In this document: one piece after another, positions 38,851-51,500 of the stretch
Position numbering within the stretch: the stretch's first letter is position 1
How the letters are laid out: each line of letters begins with the position of its first letter
Assembly (NCBI RefSeq): GCF_003573695.1
Contig: NC_039360.1
Coordinates: 121,358,336 to 121,422,335, forward strand
DNA length: 64,000 bases
Reading direction: 5' to 3'
DNA from: Papaver somniferum
Lineage: Eukaryota; Streptophyta; Magnoliopsida; Ranunculales; Papaveraceae
Program-made: the position numbers and the translations under genes
The notes under the pieces: model-generated
What the model saw: the letters and a program-made list of their open reading frames with translations, nothing else
Told to the model about the DNA's origin: nothing
Database searches by the model: none

Positions 38851-41800
38851 CAGCCTACCATGATGACAGATTTTGAAGGAAACCAAACCAGCACATATGG
38901 GTACATCAGTATGAATCTGTCGGTGGGACCAATCCAGTCGAAGGTGAAATTCGAAGCGATAAAGAAGGAGACAGACTACCACATGATACTGGGGAAATCG
39001 TGGCTCCATGATAACCGGATCGTCCCTTCAACGTATCACCAATGCCTGAAAACCGTGCTGAACGAAGAAGTTATCCGCATTCCCGCGTCATTGTCTCCTT
39101 ATGCACCAATTTGTGGTGTAGAGCTGTTCGAGCCAAAGTAAAATTCGCGAGACTCATCAGGAAAGGTTTACTGCACTCCACTCCCCACATGGACCTCAAT
39201 TGAAGAGGAGGACAGACTTGCATCACTAAACAAAGGAACCCAATCCCGCGGCACACCTCCAACGACATGACACGCTAATTCTCCCTCATCAACCAGGAGG
39301 GAGCACGCTTTTGTTGCAAGTCGTGAAGAAAAAGGGAAAACCGTATATCGGCGCCGCTGTTATCAATTAGCATGGGAGACTTCCACCCAATATCTCCGCC
39401 CAACAGAATGCAATCACAACAGCAAGCCACAAGAAGAAGTACCGGACGCACCATGACAATTACAAGACGGAACCAACTCCACCACAGATGAACTCGAAGT
39501 TGTCAACATCGAAAGTAAAGAATCTCCACGGCCTGTCTCCATTAGCTCGACTCTATGCACAGATGAGCGCACAAAACTTTTGGACCTTCTTAAGAAATAT
39601 CAAGATGTATTTGCATGGATGTACGAGGAAATGCCTGGCTTGGATAAAAACTGGTCACTCATCATCTACATATAATACCTGGATCCAAACCAGTCAAGCA
39701 ATCCCCAAGGCAGTTCAGACACGATGTGGACGAACAAATCAAGACTGAAATTCAGAAGTTGCTAGATGCCGGTTTCATCGAACCCATTCACCATCCTACC
39801 TGGTTGGCCAATGTGGTTCCTGTAAAAAAAAAGAACGGTCAAATTAGGTGATGTGTCGATTTTAGAGATCTGAACAAATGCTGCCCCAAGGACGATTTCC
39901 CTCTTCCCAACATTGATATGCTAGTCGATGCCACCAGTGGACATGGCATGTTATCCTTCATGGACGGGTACAACGGCTACAATCAGATAAATATGTATGA
40001 GCACGACGCAAGTAAGACAACTTTTCGAACTTCTCTCAGAATTTTTTATTATACTGTGATGCCTTTCGGTTTGAAAAATGTCGGTGCTACCTACCAACGC
40101 GCCATGACTGCAATTTTCCATGATATGATGCACAATCAAGTTTAAGATTACGTGGATGACATGGTAGTCAAATCAAAGACCGGAGCGGCCCACACATAGG
40201 TTCTGTGGCAAGTGTTTGAAAGGTGTCGCGAGTACAAACTGGAAATGAACCCTTTGAAGTGTGCCTTTGGCGTCTCCTCGGGAAAATTTCTAGGATTCCA
40301 GGTAACTGCTGAGGGAATCAAAATTGATCCATCCAAGACCCAAACCATCCTCATGGTGCCACCTCCGGAAACTGTGAAAGAACTCCAGAGCTTCATGGGC
40401 AAGGTAAACTACATTCGGCGTTTTATACCTGGCTTAGCCCAGCTTATTGCTTCATTCACCACTTTGCAGAAGAAGGGAGCAAGTTTTGTCTGGACCGCAC
40501 CACAACAAGAGGCGTTTCGGAAGATCCAAGAAATATTATCATACCCAGCCGTCATGAGATCTCATGTACAAGGAAGACCATTGTGCCTCTACACTGCTTT
40601 CAGCGATGCTGCCGTTGGAGCTCTCCTTTCCCAAGAACATGATAAAGGAATTGAACATCCTATATACTACTTGAGTCGAACTTTGAGGGATGCTGAACTC
40701 AAATATCCTAAAGCATAAAAAGCGTGCTTAGCCCTAATTCACTCCATTCAGAAGTGTAGGCATTATTTGTTGTCAAACAAAGTGGTGTTGATATCTAAGG
40801 CTGATCATGTGAATTTTTTGCTTTCAAAACCGGCCTTGATAAGGAGGCATGACAAATGGCTCATCCAAATGTCGGAGCTATATATAACATGCGCTTCCCC
40901 AAGGGCTATCAAAGGACAAGCATTCGCGGATTTACTAGCAGCTTTCCCGGGAGAATGAACCACCGCACTGCATGAAGATCTTCTTGGGGAATTTCCAGAA
41001 ATCTCTTTTGTTAAAGAGGAAGCGTGGATACTCTATTTTGATGGCTCCGCTACCCCTAGAAATAATACTGGAGGAGCGGGTGTAGTTCTGGTGTCTCCAA
41101 CAGGTGAAGTCTTTTCGCATTCCTTCAAGCTGGACTTTCAGTGCACCAATAATTCAACGGAATATGAGGCTTTTCTCATAGGGATGTCACTGGCCAAACA
41201 AGCAGGCGCTACGCACCTGGAAGTGAGAGGCGACTCTAAATTACTGGTTAACAAATGAATGGATTTTATGCATTAAAAGAGGTAACACTTGCGCCATATA
41301 GATCTGAGGCACAAAAGTTATTGAATTATTTCGCTGGCGCGACCATAACTCATGTCTGTCGAAGTAACAATAAACACTAGCCTCGAAGCTGCAATTCGAA
41401 GGTTTAGAAGAGATTTTAGCGGTGAAGAGGTGGACTGTAGGGTCTACGTGGCTTTTGCAGTCTAAGGATACTGAAGCCAATGATTGGAGGACCCCGATCA
41501 TTCAAGAGCTTAACAGTTCACTTTCCCAAGGAAAGGTTAGTCTCAAAACCCTACAAAATTTTTTCATGCTTCACGGAGTGTTATATCATCGAAACCCGGA
41601 TAGCTCTCTGTCAAGATGTCCCGGAGACGAAGAAGCACAACTACAGCTTAACCATGTTCATGGCGAAATATTTGGACAAACATTGGTGGTGACTCTTTAC
41701 CGTCGGCTTCAACGCCTCGGCTACTATTGGACAGATATGGAGACTCAATCTCGATTGCTCCAAGATCATGCCCCAACTGTCAAGCACCGCCACATCAATT

Positions 41801-43074
41801 GGAGGTCTTTAACGTTGGTCATGCTGGGGACTGGCGAGAGCCATACATTAGTTATATCCGCGACGGTGTACTCCCTGCCAATAAGAAGGACGCAGCCAAG
41901 ATGAAGCAAAGAGCCAAAAGATTTGTGTTTCATGAAGGAACTTTGTACCGTAAAATCTTTGGAGGTGATCTACTACGGTGTCTGGCAAAGGTTGAAATCC
42001 CAATTATGTTGAAAGAGACGCATGAAGGTGAACACCAAGGGAAGAAAAAATTATTCCTCCAGATACACGAGAAATATTACCGGCCAACTATGGAAGATGA
42101 TGCAACAGCGTTTATTCAAAGGTGTCACGAGTGCCAAATTCAAGGGAGCCTCATCCACGCACCTTCGACTCCCCTGCACTCGGTGAGTAGTCCGTGGCCA
42201 TTTTACAGATGGGGACTTGACATCATTGGGAAGATTAACCCACCATCGTCAAAGCAGCATGAATATATCATAACTGCAACAGAGTACTTTATTAAATGGG
42301 TTGAAGCCATTCCTCTGCGAGGGACTACTGGAGCGACAATTGCAGCATTTATTAAGGAATACATCATTTGTCGTTTTGGCGTGCCTAAGCACATCATTAC
42401 TGATAACGGCACTCCCTTCGCCAACAAGCAAGTACAAGAATTACTCGAAGAATATGGAATTAAGAAAGTCTTCTATACTCCTTACTATCCACAAGGGAAT
42501 GGGCAAGCCGAGAGCACCAACAAGACTTTTAATTCGGATTCTCAGCCGAACGATACATGATAACTTTCGGACATGGCACGAGCAATTTCCCATGGCGCTA
42601 TGGGCATATCGGGTGGCACCTAGAAGCTCTACTGGCATTTCTCCATATTCACTCGTCTATGGCGCGGATGTAATTCTTTCAGCAAAGATTAAAATTTCGT
42701 CGTCTAGGATTGCGGCTGCAAGTGGAGTTCAATGGAACGAGGCTGAAGCATCGAATGCCAGAATAGCGGAGCTAGATACTCTAGACTCCAGGAGAACTAA
42801 GGCAAAAGAACATGCTCATGCATACAAGAATAGGGTATCCAAAGCATATGATAAATCCGTAAAACCTCGAATATTTCAAGCAGGAGATCTGGTATTGAAG
42901 ACTGCCAAGCACATTCAGCAAGACATGTTCGCGCAAAAATTCTCTCCAAAATGGGAGGGACCTTATGTGGTCCCCAAAGCCTACAACAGTGGGTACTACA
43001 AGATTGTCAAAGAAGATGGAGGCAAGTTGGAAGCGGTCATCAATGGAAAATGGCTCAAGGAATACTACGCCTGA
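38690..43074 (+). pseudogene. Broken pol of the Tat-like element (PR-RT-RH-aRH-IN)
   Basis: Protease: ALIDTGASSNV near 38758-38790. Reverse transcriptase about 39720-40470: MPFGLKNVGATYQ, then DYVDDM (40146-40163). RNase H about 40480-40930, followed by an archaeal-type second RNase H about 41030-41260 (LYFDGSATPRNNTGG, STEYEAFLIGMS). Integrase about 42000-43074: HHCC finger (H..H, C-H-E-C), core with GLDIIGK, TDNGTPF and GQAEST giving D, D, E, and a GPY-type C-terminus. Breaks include TAG at 38848, TGA near 39850, TAA at 40143 just before YVDD, TAG near 40197, TAA near 40717, TGA near 40956 and a frameshift near 42520. Not functional. Confidence 0.85.
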
Positions 43075-43290
43075 CGATTGCTCCACCTCTCTCCGTTTCA
43101 TAACACGGCCGACCAAGCATTTCTTTTCCTTCCTCCCTCATGTTTGAGTTATCAAAATTTCATTTAGTCAAGACGTACTAATGAAAATTTCATTTACTCT
43201 TTCCCAAACACCAGTACAATTCAAAAAAAAAAAATCAGAACCCAAAAGAAAAATCAGACGTTCTCATGGCTGCATATTCAAAATAACAAC

Positions 43291-43959
43291 TCAGAAAAGG
43301 CCATCCAATAAGTTGTAGTTTCTTGAAAGCATCATCTTCAGCCTGTTTTGGTACCTTTCAGTCATGCTCTTCAAATCCCGGATTGCCTGTTCCACCTTTT
43401 GAGATTCAGCAGTCAGAGCCTTCTCCTCTTCCAAAATGGCCTTTGTAGCAGGAACAACGTTGGCAGGGAGGCCGACTCGATCAACTTTGACAATGTCAAG
43501 ACGGTGTCGCATCCAACTTACATTAAACTCCAGGGATTCGCAGGTAGATACCATATTCTCCTACTTTTCAACGGTTGATTCAGTGATGTCGCGAATGGAT
43601 GTGCCTTCCATTTCGATAATCATGGGCAGAAGGCAGTTCATTGTGGTGACTAACGCAGACGAGCAATGCTGCACCACGTTCCTAGTTGCAATGTAGCCGT
43701 ATCTTCTCCATATTTTCTTGTACAAAGCCACGAACTCCTTCCGCACTAAGAACCTACCTACACTTCGGTAGCTAGAAGATAAACACTTCATGTGGATATC
43801 GAACGACAAACCTGCATTGGGATATTCGTAGTAGGAAATACCCAAATCAGCATTTTCCAGGTCTGCAGCAGTTGGCGTACTCGAGTTTGAAGGAAGAGGT
43901 ATGGCCAGATCGTCGTCATCAACCACGGTCACGCATGTTCCAACTGGGTACCTCTGCAC
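43291..43959 (-). pseudogene. Antisense ORF between pol and 3' LTR of the Tat-like element
   Basis: On the minus strand a frame from 43959 to 43291 has one in-frame TAG (43561-43563). It begins at what looks like a splice acceptor (TGTGCAG). It contains VTVVDDDDLAIPLPS, SVGRFLVRKEFVALYKKIWR and, after the stop, a helical, charged part (VPATKAILEEEKALTAESQK). Upstream short exons (44100-44330) with GT/AG signals are likely, but I could not build a continuous chain. Antisense extra ORFs at this place are known in Tat-lineage elements such as Grande and Retand. Function unknown; conserved frame length suggests past selection. Confidence 0.6.
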
Positions 43960-44645
43960 AAAAGAAAATATCTCTTTGTTACCTATTGATGGTGGAAAGC
44001 AAATATCTATTTGTCAGCAAAAAGCATATCGGTATGATCTTCTTGACTCGGATGATCCGGGCAGGGGAGTCGTCACAAGACCCAGGAGTTAGCCCACTCT
44101 AAAAGAAAGAAAAAAAAAAGCAGCAGCGTTATGAGGAAAAGAAGAATTATCACTTCAAAATCAGGAGGTAATTAGAGTCATATTCTGGAATCAAGCCGCC
44201 TGCGTTTGGCCGAGGAATCTGGTTGGCTCGAAGATGATTCACTTCTGTTCAACATGATGAAGAGATATGAATTCAACAAGAAGAGTCTTTATTCTAAATT
44301 GAGAGGGACAATCTAGTTTCACCTGCATATATATCATGGTAACCCTAAAAGAAACGGATGCTGAGCAATTGCAACGGGCTTATCCGATAGCCAAGGATTC
44401 AACTTCAACCGAGCAATGTTTTTTTCGAAACCCTAATAAAGACGGGGAGAAAATGGCCAGATAGTCAAAGAAAGGATGCGTTTTCCTAGCTTGGAGCTCT
44501 GGCGTCAACACATCTTAAAGATATGAGGCAGCCACTTTCCTGGTAATGATTACTTATTCTGGCTTGACTGTTTTTCCGCTTGACTGTCACCATCTAATGC
44601 TTACCCCGCAACAATCCACTGTTACGTGCTAAGCAGGGGACTTAA

Positions 44646-47272
44646 TGTTGATGGTGGATTTTAGTTCAGGGATAAATTTGTAAAAATTTGCATTTAATGT
44701 CTCGTCACTCTGCAAAGAGACAGAGCCATGTAAAAGTGATGAGTGTTCAACCTCTCCACTGGCGCATTTATTGAGCAACTCAATATATCCGCATGAAATT
44801 TATCCAGAATGGTGCATGTAGCAACAATCCCAGATATTCTGTAAATTTTGGCACCTTGCCTGTATTGTTCAATTAATATAAGTTTCTTTGAATGCTTTAT
44901 GTGCTATGTTCCCTGGCTGAACCCTTAATATTGGTATGGCATGACAATTTGTGTTCACTCGCAGCAGAGTACCACGGATTTCCAAGTATCAAGGTTAAGG
45001 TCCTTGCATAAAAGTATTTAATCGGAAAGCATACTGCTATCTGGCAATAAAATTAAAGAATTTTGTGTCAACACACATGATTCAATCAATTTTTTGATAA
45101 TTCACAAGGTTCAGATATTAACCTGATTTGCAAAAATTAGGGTTTTGCGTCTTGCGCAACATGTTGGACCCCGTTGGTCGAAACCAAGCTTTGGTAAACT
45201 AGGCAATTAATCCGTCGTGGATTAGTAGGTGCAAAATCCTACCCAAAATCAGAAAACAAGGAATAAAATGAGTTGCGGAATAGGAGCAGCAACAAATGGA
45301 GGTGTGGCCATAGGCCAGCTGGTGCCGCTTGCAAGTGGCCACACCCCATGTTGCCCGACCGTCCCCTGTTTCCTGTCGACCAATCAGGTCGCCTTAAACC
45401 CGCCACACGCACACGAGTTGTGGATGGGCCCATACTTGCCGGCCCTTTTTCCCATCGACCAATCAGGTCGCCTTAAATCCGCCATGCGCGGTGGAAGTGT
45501 GGCCATGCCCATGCTTGGACGACCCCTCTTTCTATTGACCAATCAGGTCGCTCTAAACCTGCCACAGTGTTGAAAAGGAAAATGGCGCCAGATGGTCACA
45601 AAGCCAATTGGCTTTCCAAAAACCGCGCCAACATGCTAATGGCATGCCAAACGTGCATGCCAAATGTGCCATTCAGCTCCAGCGTGCTAGTGGCATGCCA
45701 AACATGCCACGCCGCGCCAATACGCTAATTGGTATGCCAAACATGCCAAATGTGCCACTTTGCCGCAGCAGCATGCCGAACGTGTCAACGTGCCATAAAT
45801 AGCGCGCCTACGTGCTAACCCACCTTCTGTTTGTGGCCAACATAACAGACTTCAATTAGGGTTTCCTAATCAGAAACAAGGCTTTGCTTTAGTGGCATTA
45901 ATCGAAACCCTATTTCCAGTTGTGGCCCAAATTCCACCACTTTGTCCCCACAACATACCACGAGCCATGTGGGACCCGACAAACCCTAAAAAACGGCGCC
46001 ATACTATAATCACCCGTGGCCATCCTTGCGCCTGTGGTTATTCCCATATTATGGCCTGCCATAATTCCTGTAATGTGGCCATGGCACCGATTTCATGAAA
46101 ACGCCACCGTTTCGCGGCCATGCCACACGCGCTAATTAGGGTTTTGATATGCCAAACCCTAATTCGGCTAAGGTTTCCACGCCAACCAAGCCAAGTAATT
46201 CTCCTAAGGCCCTAAGTTTGATATAACAACAGGGGCCAATGTTTCCGGAGCCATATTTGGGTCTAACACCAATATGTCAAAATAGTTGCCGCGGCTATGC
46301 CAGGCGCCACCATGCCACTGGCATGCCGCTACGCCACTGGCATGTGTTAAATATGCCATCATACATTGGCATATGCCAATGACGCCACTTTGCTATTATC
46401 ATATGCCAATGGAATGTGGCCATAATCAACAACCACCCTTTCTCACAGGTCACAATCTCAGCCGTCCAAATTCGCCACAGAATTGACAGGCCTGTGGCAA
46501 GTTTTAGGCGACCCGTCGAGACAAGCCTAATAGCATCACATGCTATTTTCCCGTGGCAAGTCTCCTGACTTTGTCTTGCTACACTGCTATACATTTTCCA
46601 CGAAAAAACTCGAGACATCAAATATGTCACAAACTAGAGGATGCTCATCAGGGTATTGGTCTGGCGGTTTACAGCGTGCGGCGTGTAATATGCTCATTAT
46701 AAGAAAGTGTCAGAAAGCAGGGCAGTTAGTGACGGCAATAAGTAGCGGGTCTGCGGGTGTAAACTAACCAGTTTCCTCCATAGTGGGAACATGGTTTCTG
46801 GCATTTACACATGACCCCACTTCTCCATCACTCAATCACTCCCACTTTCTAAGAGATCAGGGTGCGTTCAATATGACTTGTATAAATGGGTTTTACCTAT
46901 TTTCAATAAAACAACAAGTTTTGGTTAGAACAACAACACAGTATTCAGAAAACACCAAAGAACTGATAACTTACATTTTGCAAGCCAGTTCCATATTCTG
47001 ATACAAGTCATAAAATAGCCACACCTTCAGAATTAACCATTCTGGTCTCAACACCTTCTTCGCTTCCCTTCCTAAGACCAACCCTTCTTCTTCACTTTGT
47101 GACCGAAGCAAGACTGGAACGACCATTTCTTGGATTAGGCCAGGATTGTACAGATTGATCTCTCGAATCTAAAGTACTCCCGTGCAGTGCATTTGTTTTA
47201 GGTTTAGATTTGTTTCTCATCCACACACCCGAATTTACCAAAACTAGCAGAAACAATTTTTACCCATAAACA
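44646..47272 (+). repeat. 3' LTR of the Tat-like element
   Basis: Same length as the 5' LTR. It is preceded by a purine-rich AGCAGGGGACTTAA (polypurine tract). It repeats the CCAAT triplet array (45370-45565) and the TGCCA-rich stretch. Confidence 0.85.
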
Positions 47273-48359
47273 ACTGTTAGAATGGAAACAGAAAATATAA
47301 GACTGCTGAGAGAACAACAATTGTTTGTGTAGTTGATTCTGCGACAACTTCTGCGACTGACACATGACGTCCAATGTTCTTCGTGTTCTTCAGTTCTGCA
47401 CTAGCAGAATACTTTCCTGCAACTCTTCTTTCTCCGTTCTGCAACCTCCCAATCGACCCCCCAAACTCTCGACAATACCTATGTGATACCCCAATAGCTT
47501 TTATATACTTCACAGCAACCAATATACCGAGAAAATCTCTTCTTTTCCTCCACGGAAAGTTACCGGAATATTTTCTTTTCTTCAATTATGCGTCTGCTGA
47601 GCTTCCTTGTATACTCAAACTTCCCTCTGATAGATCCAAATCTTTCTGAGAATATATCTTCTCTTCAACCCCACGTAAATTCCTGTTTTACACCAACTAC
47701 CCGAGAAATTCTTTTCACGTTGTCTTGACGAGATAATATGGATACTTCATTATTTTCGGGTTATAGTCCAACTACCTAACCTGTTTTGATAAACCAAGCC
47801 CAAACCAATCCAAAACCATTTAATTCCGAGAACAAAAGTCTCTAAATCTCTCCCCAGGAGTTTCGCATGAAACACCATTCTTCACTTCCCCTGTTTTATC
47901 GTGAATCACTATGTGGACCTATTTTTTCGATTATAAACTCACTATCATCCATGTTTTATCTCGTCAGATCAATCTCAGGCAGAATCCATGACAAACTCTC
48001 CGCTAAACTCGACCTCTGAAAACTTGGCAGATGAATACCAAGTTTTCCCGCCAAAACGCAATCGTTGAAAGAGGAAGGAGATGGGCGCCCCTATCCAGAG
48101 TAGGGCTGCCAATAACCGTTAAGTTTAAATAGTAAATAGAGGTGCCCTTATTAATTATTTGGGTGCCTTTATAACTTTTGTTGGGTGCTTTCATAATTCT
48201 CTCTTGAGGTTCAAATGCCATTTTTCTTTCCAATTTCTCCGCACAAGTGTATTTCTCCAAAAACACCTACAAAGACATAAAATGCCATAATAAATACGAA
48301 ATCGAGCACTAACAATACATACAATTGAGATCATATTAGACACATAAATGTGTCCATCA

Positions 48360-48515
48360 CCCTCGCAGTCAAAGCTACCCGAAACCTTGGAAATCCATAA
48401 ATAGAGAAACTCTTGCAACAAGATTTCTTAATCCCTGACACTCTTGTGTCCTAGCAGCTAAGCTAGAGTCATCTTGTATAACCTAGGTTCTTCATAGAAC
48501 TGTATTTTAGGTTAC
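48360..48515 (+). mobile_element. Plus-strand Copia LTR fragment
   Basis: GACACTCTTGTGTCCTAGCA and TAGAGTCATCTTG match, in opposite orientation, the stretch 52845-52905 of the neighbouring minus-strand LTR. So two fragments of one family abut head to head near 48515. Confidence 0.4.
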
Positions 48516-51500
48516 TGAAAACGCTGGGGTAAAACAACCATACCCAACTATTTCGTTCGACAATCTGTATGGACTAAACTCCAATATAGTTTCGAGAGCA
48601 TGAACTTACTGAAACTCAATCAAGAAAGATATGAAAGAGCTTTATCTCTTTCTTAACACAATCAGTAAATCAAACATATAGGAATCCGTGAACCTGATTG
48701 TTATGAGAATAACTCGGATGGTACCAAAGACCAATGTACGAGTGTCAATCAAGTTCTATCTAACAAACAAGGTCGGATTTATCAGCTGTGATTGAACAAT
48801 GCACAACCTGTGATATTTCAATTATATAACAAAAATATAATGCGAAAAAGAAATAATAAAGACATCAGAAACTTTGTTAACGAGCAAACCTCAAATGCAG
48901 AAAAACCCCGAGACCAAGTCCAGACTTGAACACCACACTGTATTAAGCTGCTACAGACTCTAGCCTATTACAAGTTAACTTCAGATTGGAGTGTAGTTGA
49001 GCCCTAAGCAAGTCTCACACTGATTAAGGTGCAGATGTGTTCTTTACGCCTCTTGAATCTCGGAAGACTCCGCACACTTGATTCCCCTAGCTAACCTCTT
49101 TTACAGCCTAGAAGTTTCTACGACCCAAAGTTGGAGACTTATAAACAAATCTGTCTCCCACAGATAAGTCTATTCTATTTGTGGTTTCCGTCTTAAGATA
49201 AATATAAAGGTGTTGATGGTAGATTTTCGACAAAGGCTAAAATCGTAAAATCATGATCTTGCATATTTCTGACACGACTTCAGACACGTATGTGAAACTC
49301 ATATTTTAGGAGTCGTGAAAGCTCATTTCACAATCTCTGATCGAGCGTACATCCTCTTAGAGCATGCATGAGTATGTGATTCGAAAAGCCTCTCAACTGA
49401 GCTTTCGACACTTCGCATATTTCATCAATACTTCTTTATAAGAATCGATAATGATTGGACGGCTCCTAGACATATTGCATGCTAGTATACAGCGTTAACA
49501 TCTTCAGGATGTTTTAATGTTCCCTGACTATACAGAACTAATATTCAGAACGAGTATGATGTCTCTATCATCTCATACCTCGATTCTTGAATAAACGCTC
49601 CTAGACATATTGCATGCTAGTATAGAGTAATTCATAGATTAATTCTAGCGCAACATTCATCAGTTGAATTCCTAGAAAATAATATATTTCATCTCATTAC
49701 TCCGTTTCATGGCTTATTCTCAGCTGAATTCCATGAATTAGTAATAAATATTCATTCTGCCCCATTACTCCATTTTGTGGCTTATTCTCAGCTTAATTCC
49801 ACGAATTAGTAATAGATAATCATTTTTCGGGCATTCACGCCAGCAGCAAGTAAGCCCCGAGAAAATGGTGCGAGTGTACTTAACAATAATGCACGAACGA
49901 GTACCAAAATATGCATAAGTGAGCATCCAAATGCATTCAAAAATATGGACGAATGAGGAAACATATGCAAAATAGGCAAAGAAAATAATATAAAATAAAA
50001 TAAACAAGAGCACACGGGACCGGGCTCACCGCCGGCCGGTCATGCCGCCGTGGCCGGTCGCGCATCTACCTTTATTTTATTTTGACCTATTTTATTATTT
50101 TCCTTATCTTATGAAAACTTCCTTGTTTGAGCAAACTTCCTCGTTTGAGCAAAATTCTTAGTTTCTCCATATTTCCTCACATGATGAAAATAATAATATA
50201 AATTAAGGAAGAGCACGGGACCGGGAACGCTGTCCGGTCGGCCATGCCGTGGACAGTCCCACACCTCCCTAATTTCTTATATTAATATTATTTCTTCTCT
50301 CATCTCGTAAAACTCCCTCGTTTGAGCAAAAACCTGGTTTTTCCATATTTCTCAAATATTGCTCAAACCACCAAAAAGCCAAAACTCAAATGGTCACACG
50401 ACCATCCGGGCTTCTCACGGCAAATATTAAAAGATCATTAATTTAATATTCACAAAATATTGGCCGCACGGGCAAAGTTCTACTTGCTCATTCAAGAAAA
50501 ATCGAGAGTTTCAGTCAAGATCAAACTCTTCTGAAAATCCAAAATATTGCTCGAACGCGCACAAAAAAATATCAAAATTCTCAGAATTGAGTCACGGGCA
50601 ATATGACATGGGCATGCTACCATGACCGACCAAGGTCGTCCCTTTGGCTTGCATAAGTCGGTCCACACCCTTTTATGATTTTCACCTAATCAATCGTCTA
50701 TAATTCATAATGGGTTCAAAATCTTTCCAAATAACTTGGAATTTGACTAATCGACCATCAGTTGGTCCCACAACCACCAAGGACGTCTCTATACCCCTTG
50801 GTCGGTCCTCATTTCTCCATAATTAGGTTTTATTACCTAATGCTCAGACAAGCACTACTTTAATAATGATTAAACAAGCATTTAATCATTCTTTCACCAA
50901 CTGGTCTACAAAGGACTTTGTTGCATACTCATTCGAGCACCCATGCACTACATGGTCGGTCCATCATCCCATGTAGCCGGTCCCTCTTTCACTCATTGGT
51001 TGATTTTCAGTGAATCATCAATTGATCAACAATCGATCAAAATTAGGGTTTCAAACCAAATGCTCTGCAAACCATAATTCCGAGCAAGTTAAAACACTAA
51101 TAATTTTATGTTGATCCAGCAATCGACATCCTAATTAATTATACAATATTTGGTCCAGCTACCAGTAATCCATGGATCGAGCAATATTGCTCAAATGAGC
51201 AATATTTGCTTAAACTAACAAAAATTATTTTGCTTATATATTAACACTAAATTGCTTAAGTTAGCAAAATACACGATCAACTGGGTTCATAACTCATTGA
51301 TTCAACTATCAATTGCTCGACCGAGCAATATTCCTCATGTCGATTCAACTATCAACATTTGAGAATTCTATCGATCCAACAATCAGTATTCTTATTTCTA
51401 TTTAATGTTTGGTCCTGCTACCAACATTTTTGCTCGACTGAGCAACATGGTTCGAATGAACGACCATCTAATATTTCTGATTCCTACTTTGTCATTTGAT

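Larger units (their letters stand above)
35504..47272 (+). mobile_element. Tat-like Ty3/Gypsy LTR retrotransposon, nested and defective
   Basis: 11,769 bp, inserted in the right LTR of the LARD-like element. The target duplication ACTGT is perfect at 35499-35503 and 47273-47277. Both LTRs are 2,627 bp and run from TGTTGATGGTGG to CCCATAAACA. The order protease, RT, RNase H, a second (archaeal-type) RNase H, integrase, then an antisense ORF before the 3' LTR, is characteristic of the Tat lineage. Most of gag is missing and pol has many stops, so it depends on helpers if it moves at all. Equal LTR length with modest divergence suggests fairly recent insertion. Confidence 0.85.
29418..48359 (-). 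mobile_element. LARD-like LTR element without pol, interrupted by a Tat-like element
   Basis: Two LTRs begin TGATGTAGATTTGAAAGTGG (plus-strand view) at 29418 and 34954. The left LTR is 29418-31052 (1,635 bp). The right LTR is 34954-35503 plus 47278-48359, split by the nested element. A minus-strand primer site, TGGCGCCGCCGACGC (complement of 34934-34948), follows the right LTR, so the element runs on the minus strand. A G-rich tract (AAGTTTGGGAGT, complement of 31057-31068) precedes the left LTR as polypurine tract. The 3.9-kb interior has no RT, RNase H or integrase. Flanks GTAACCC and CCCTCG give no clean target duplication. Confidence 0.75.

Noticed and set aside
38690..43074. Possible endogenous pararetrovirus
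   Set aside because: A Ty3/Gypsy integrase core, an archaeal-type second RNase H, flanking LTRs and a 5-bp target duplication identify an LTR retrotransposon; no movement-protein motif was seen.
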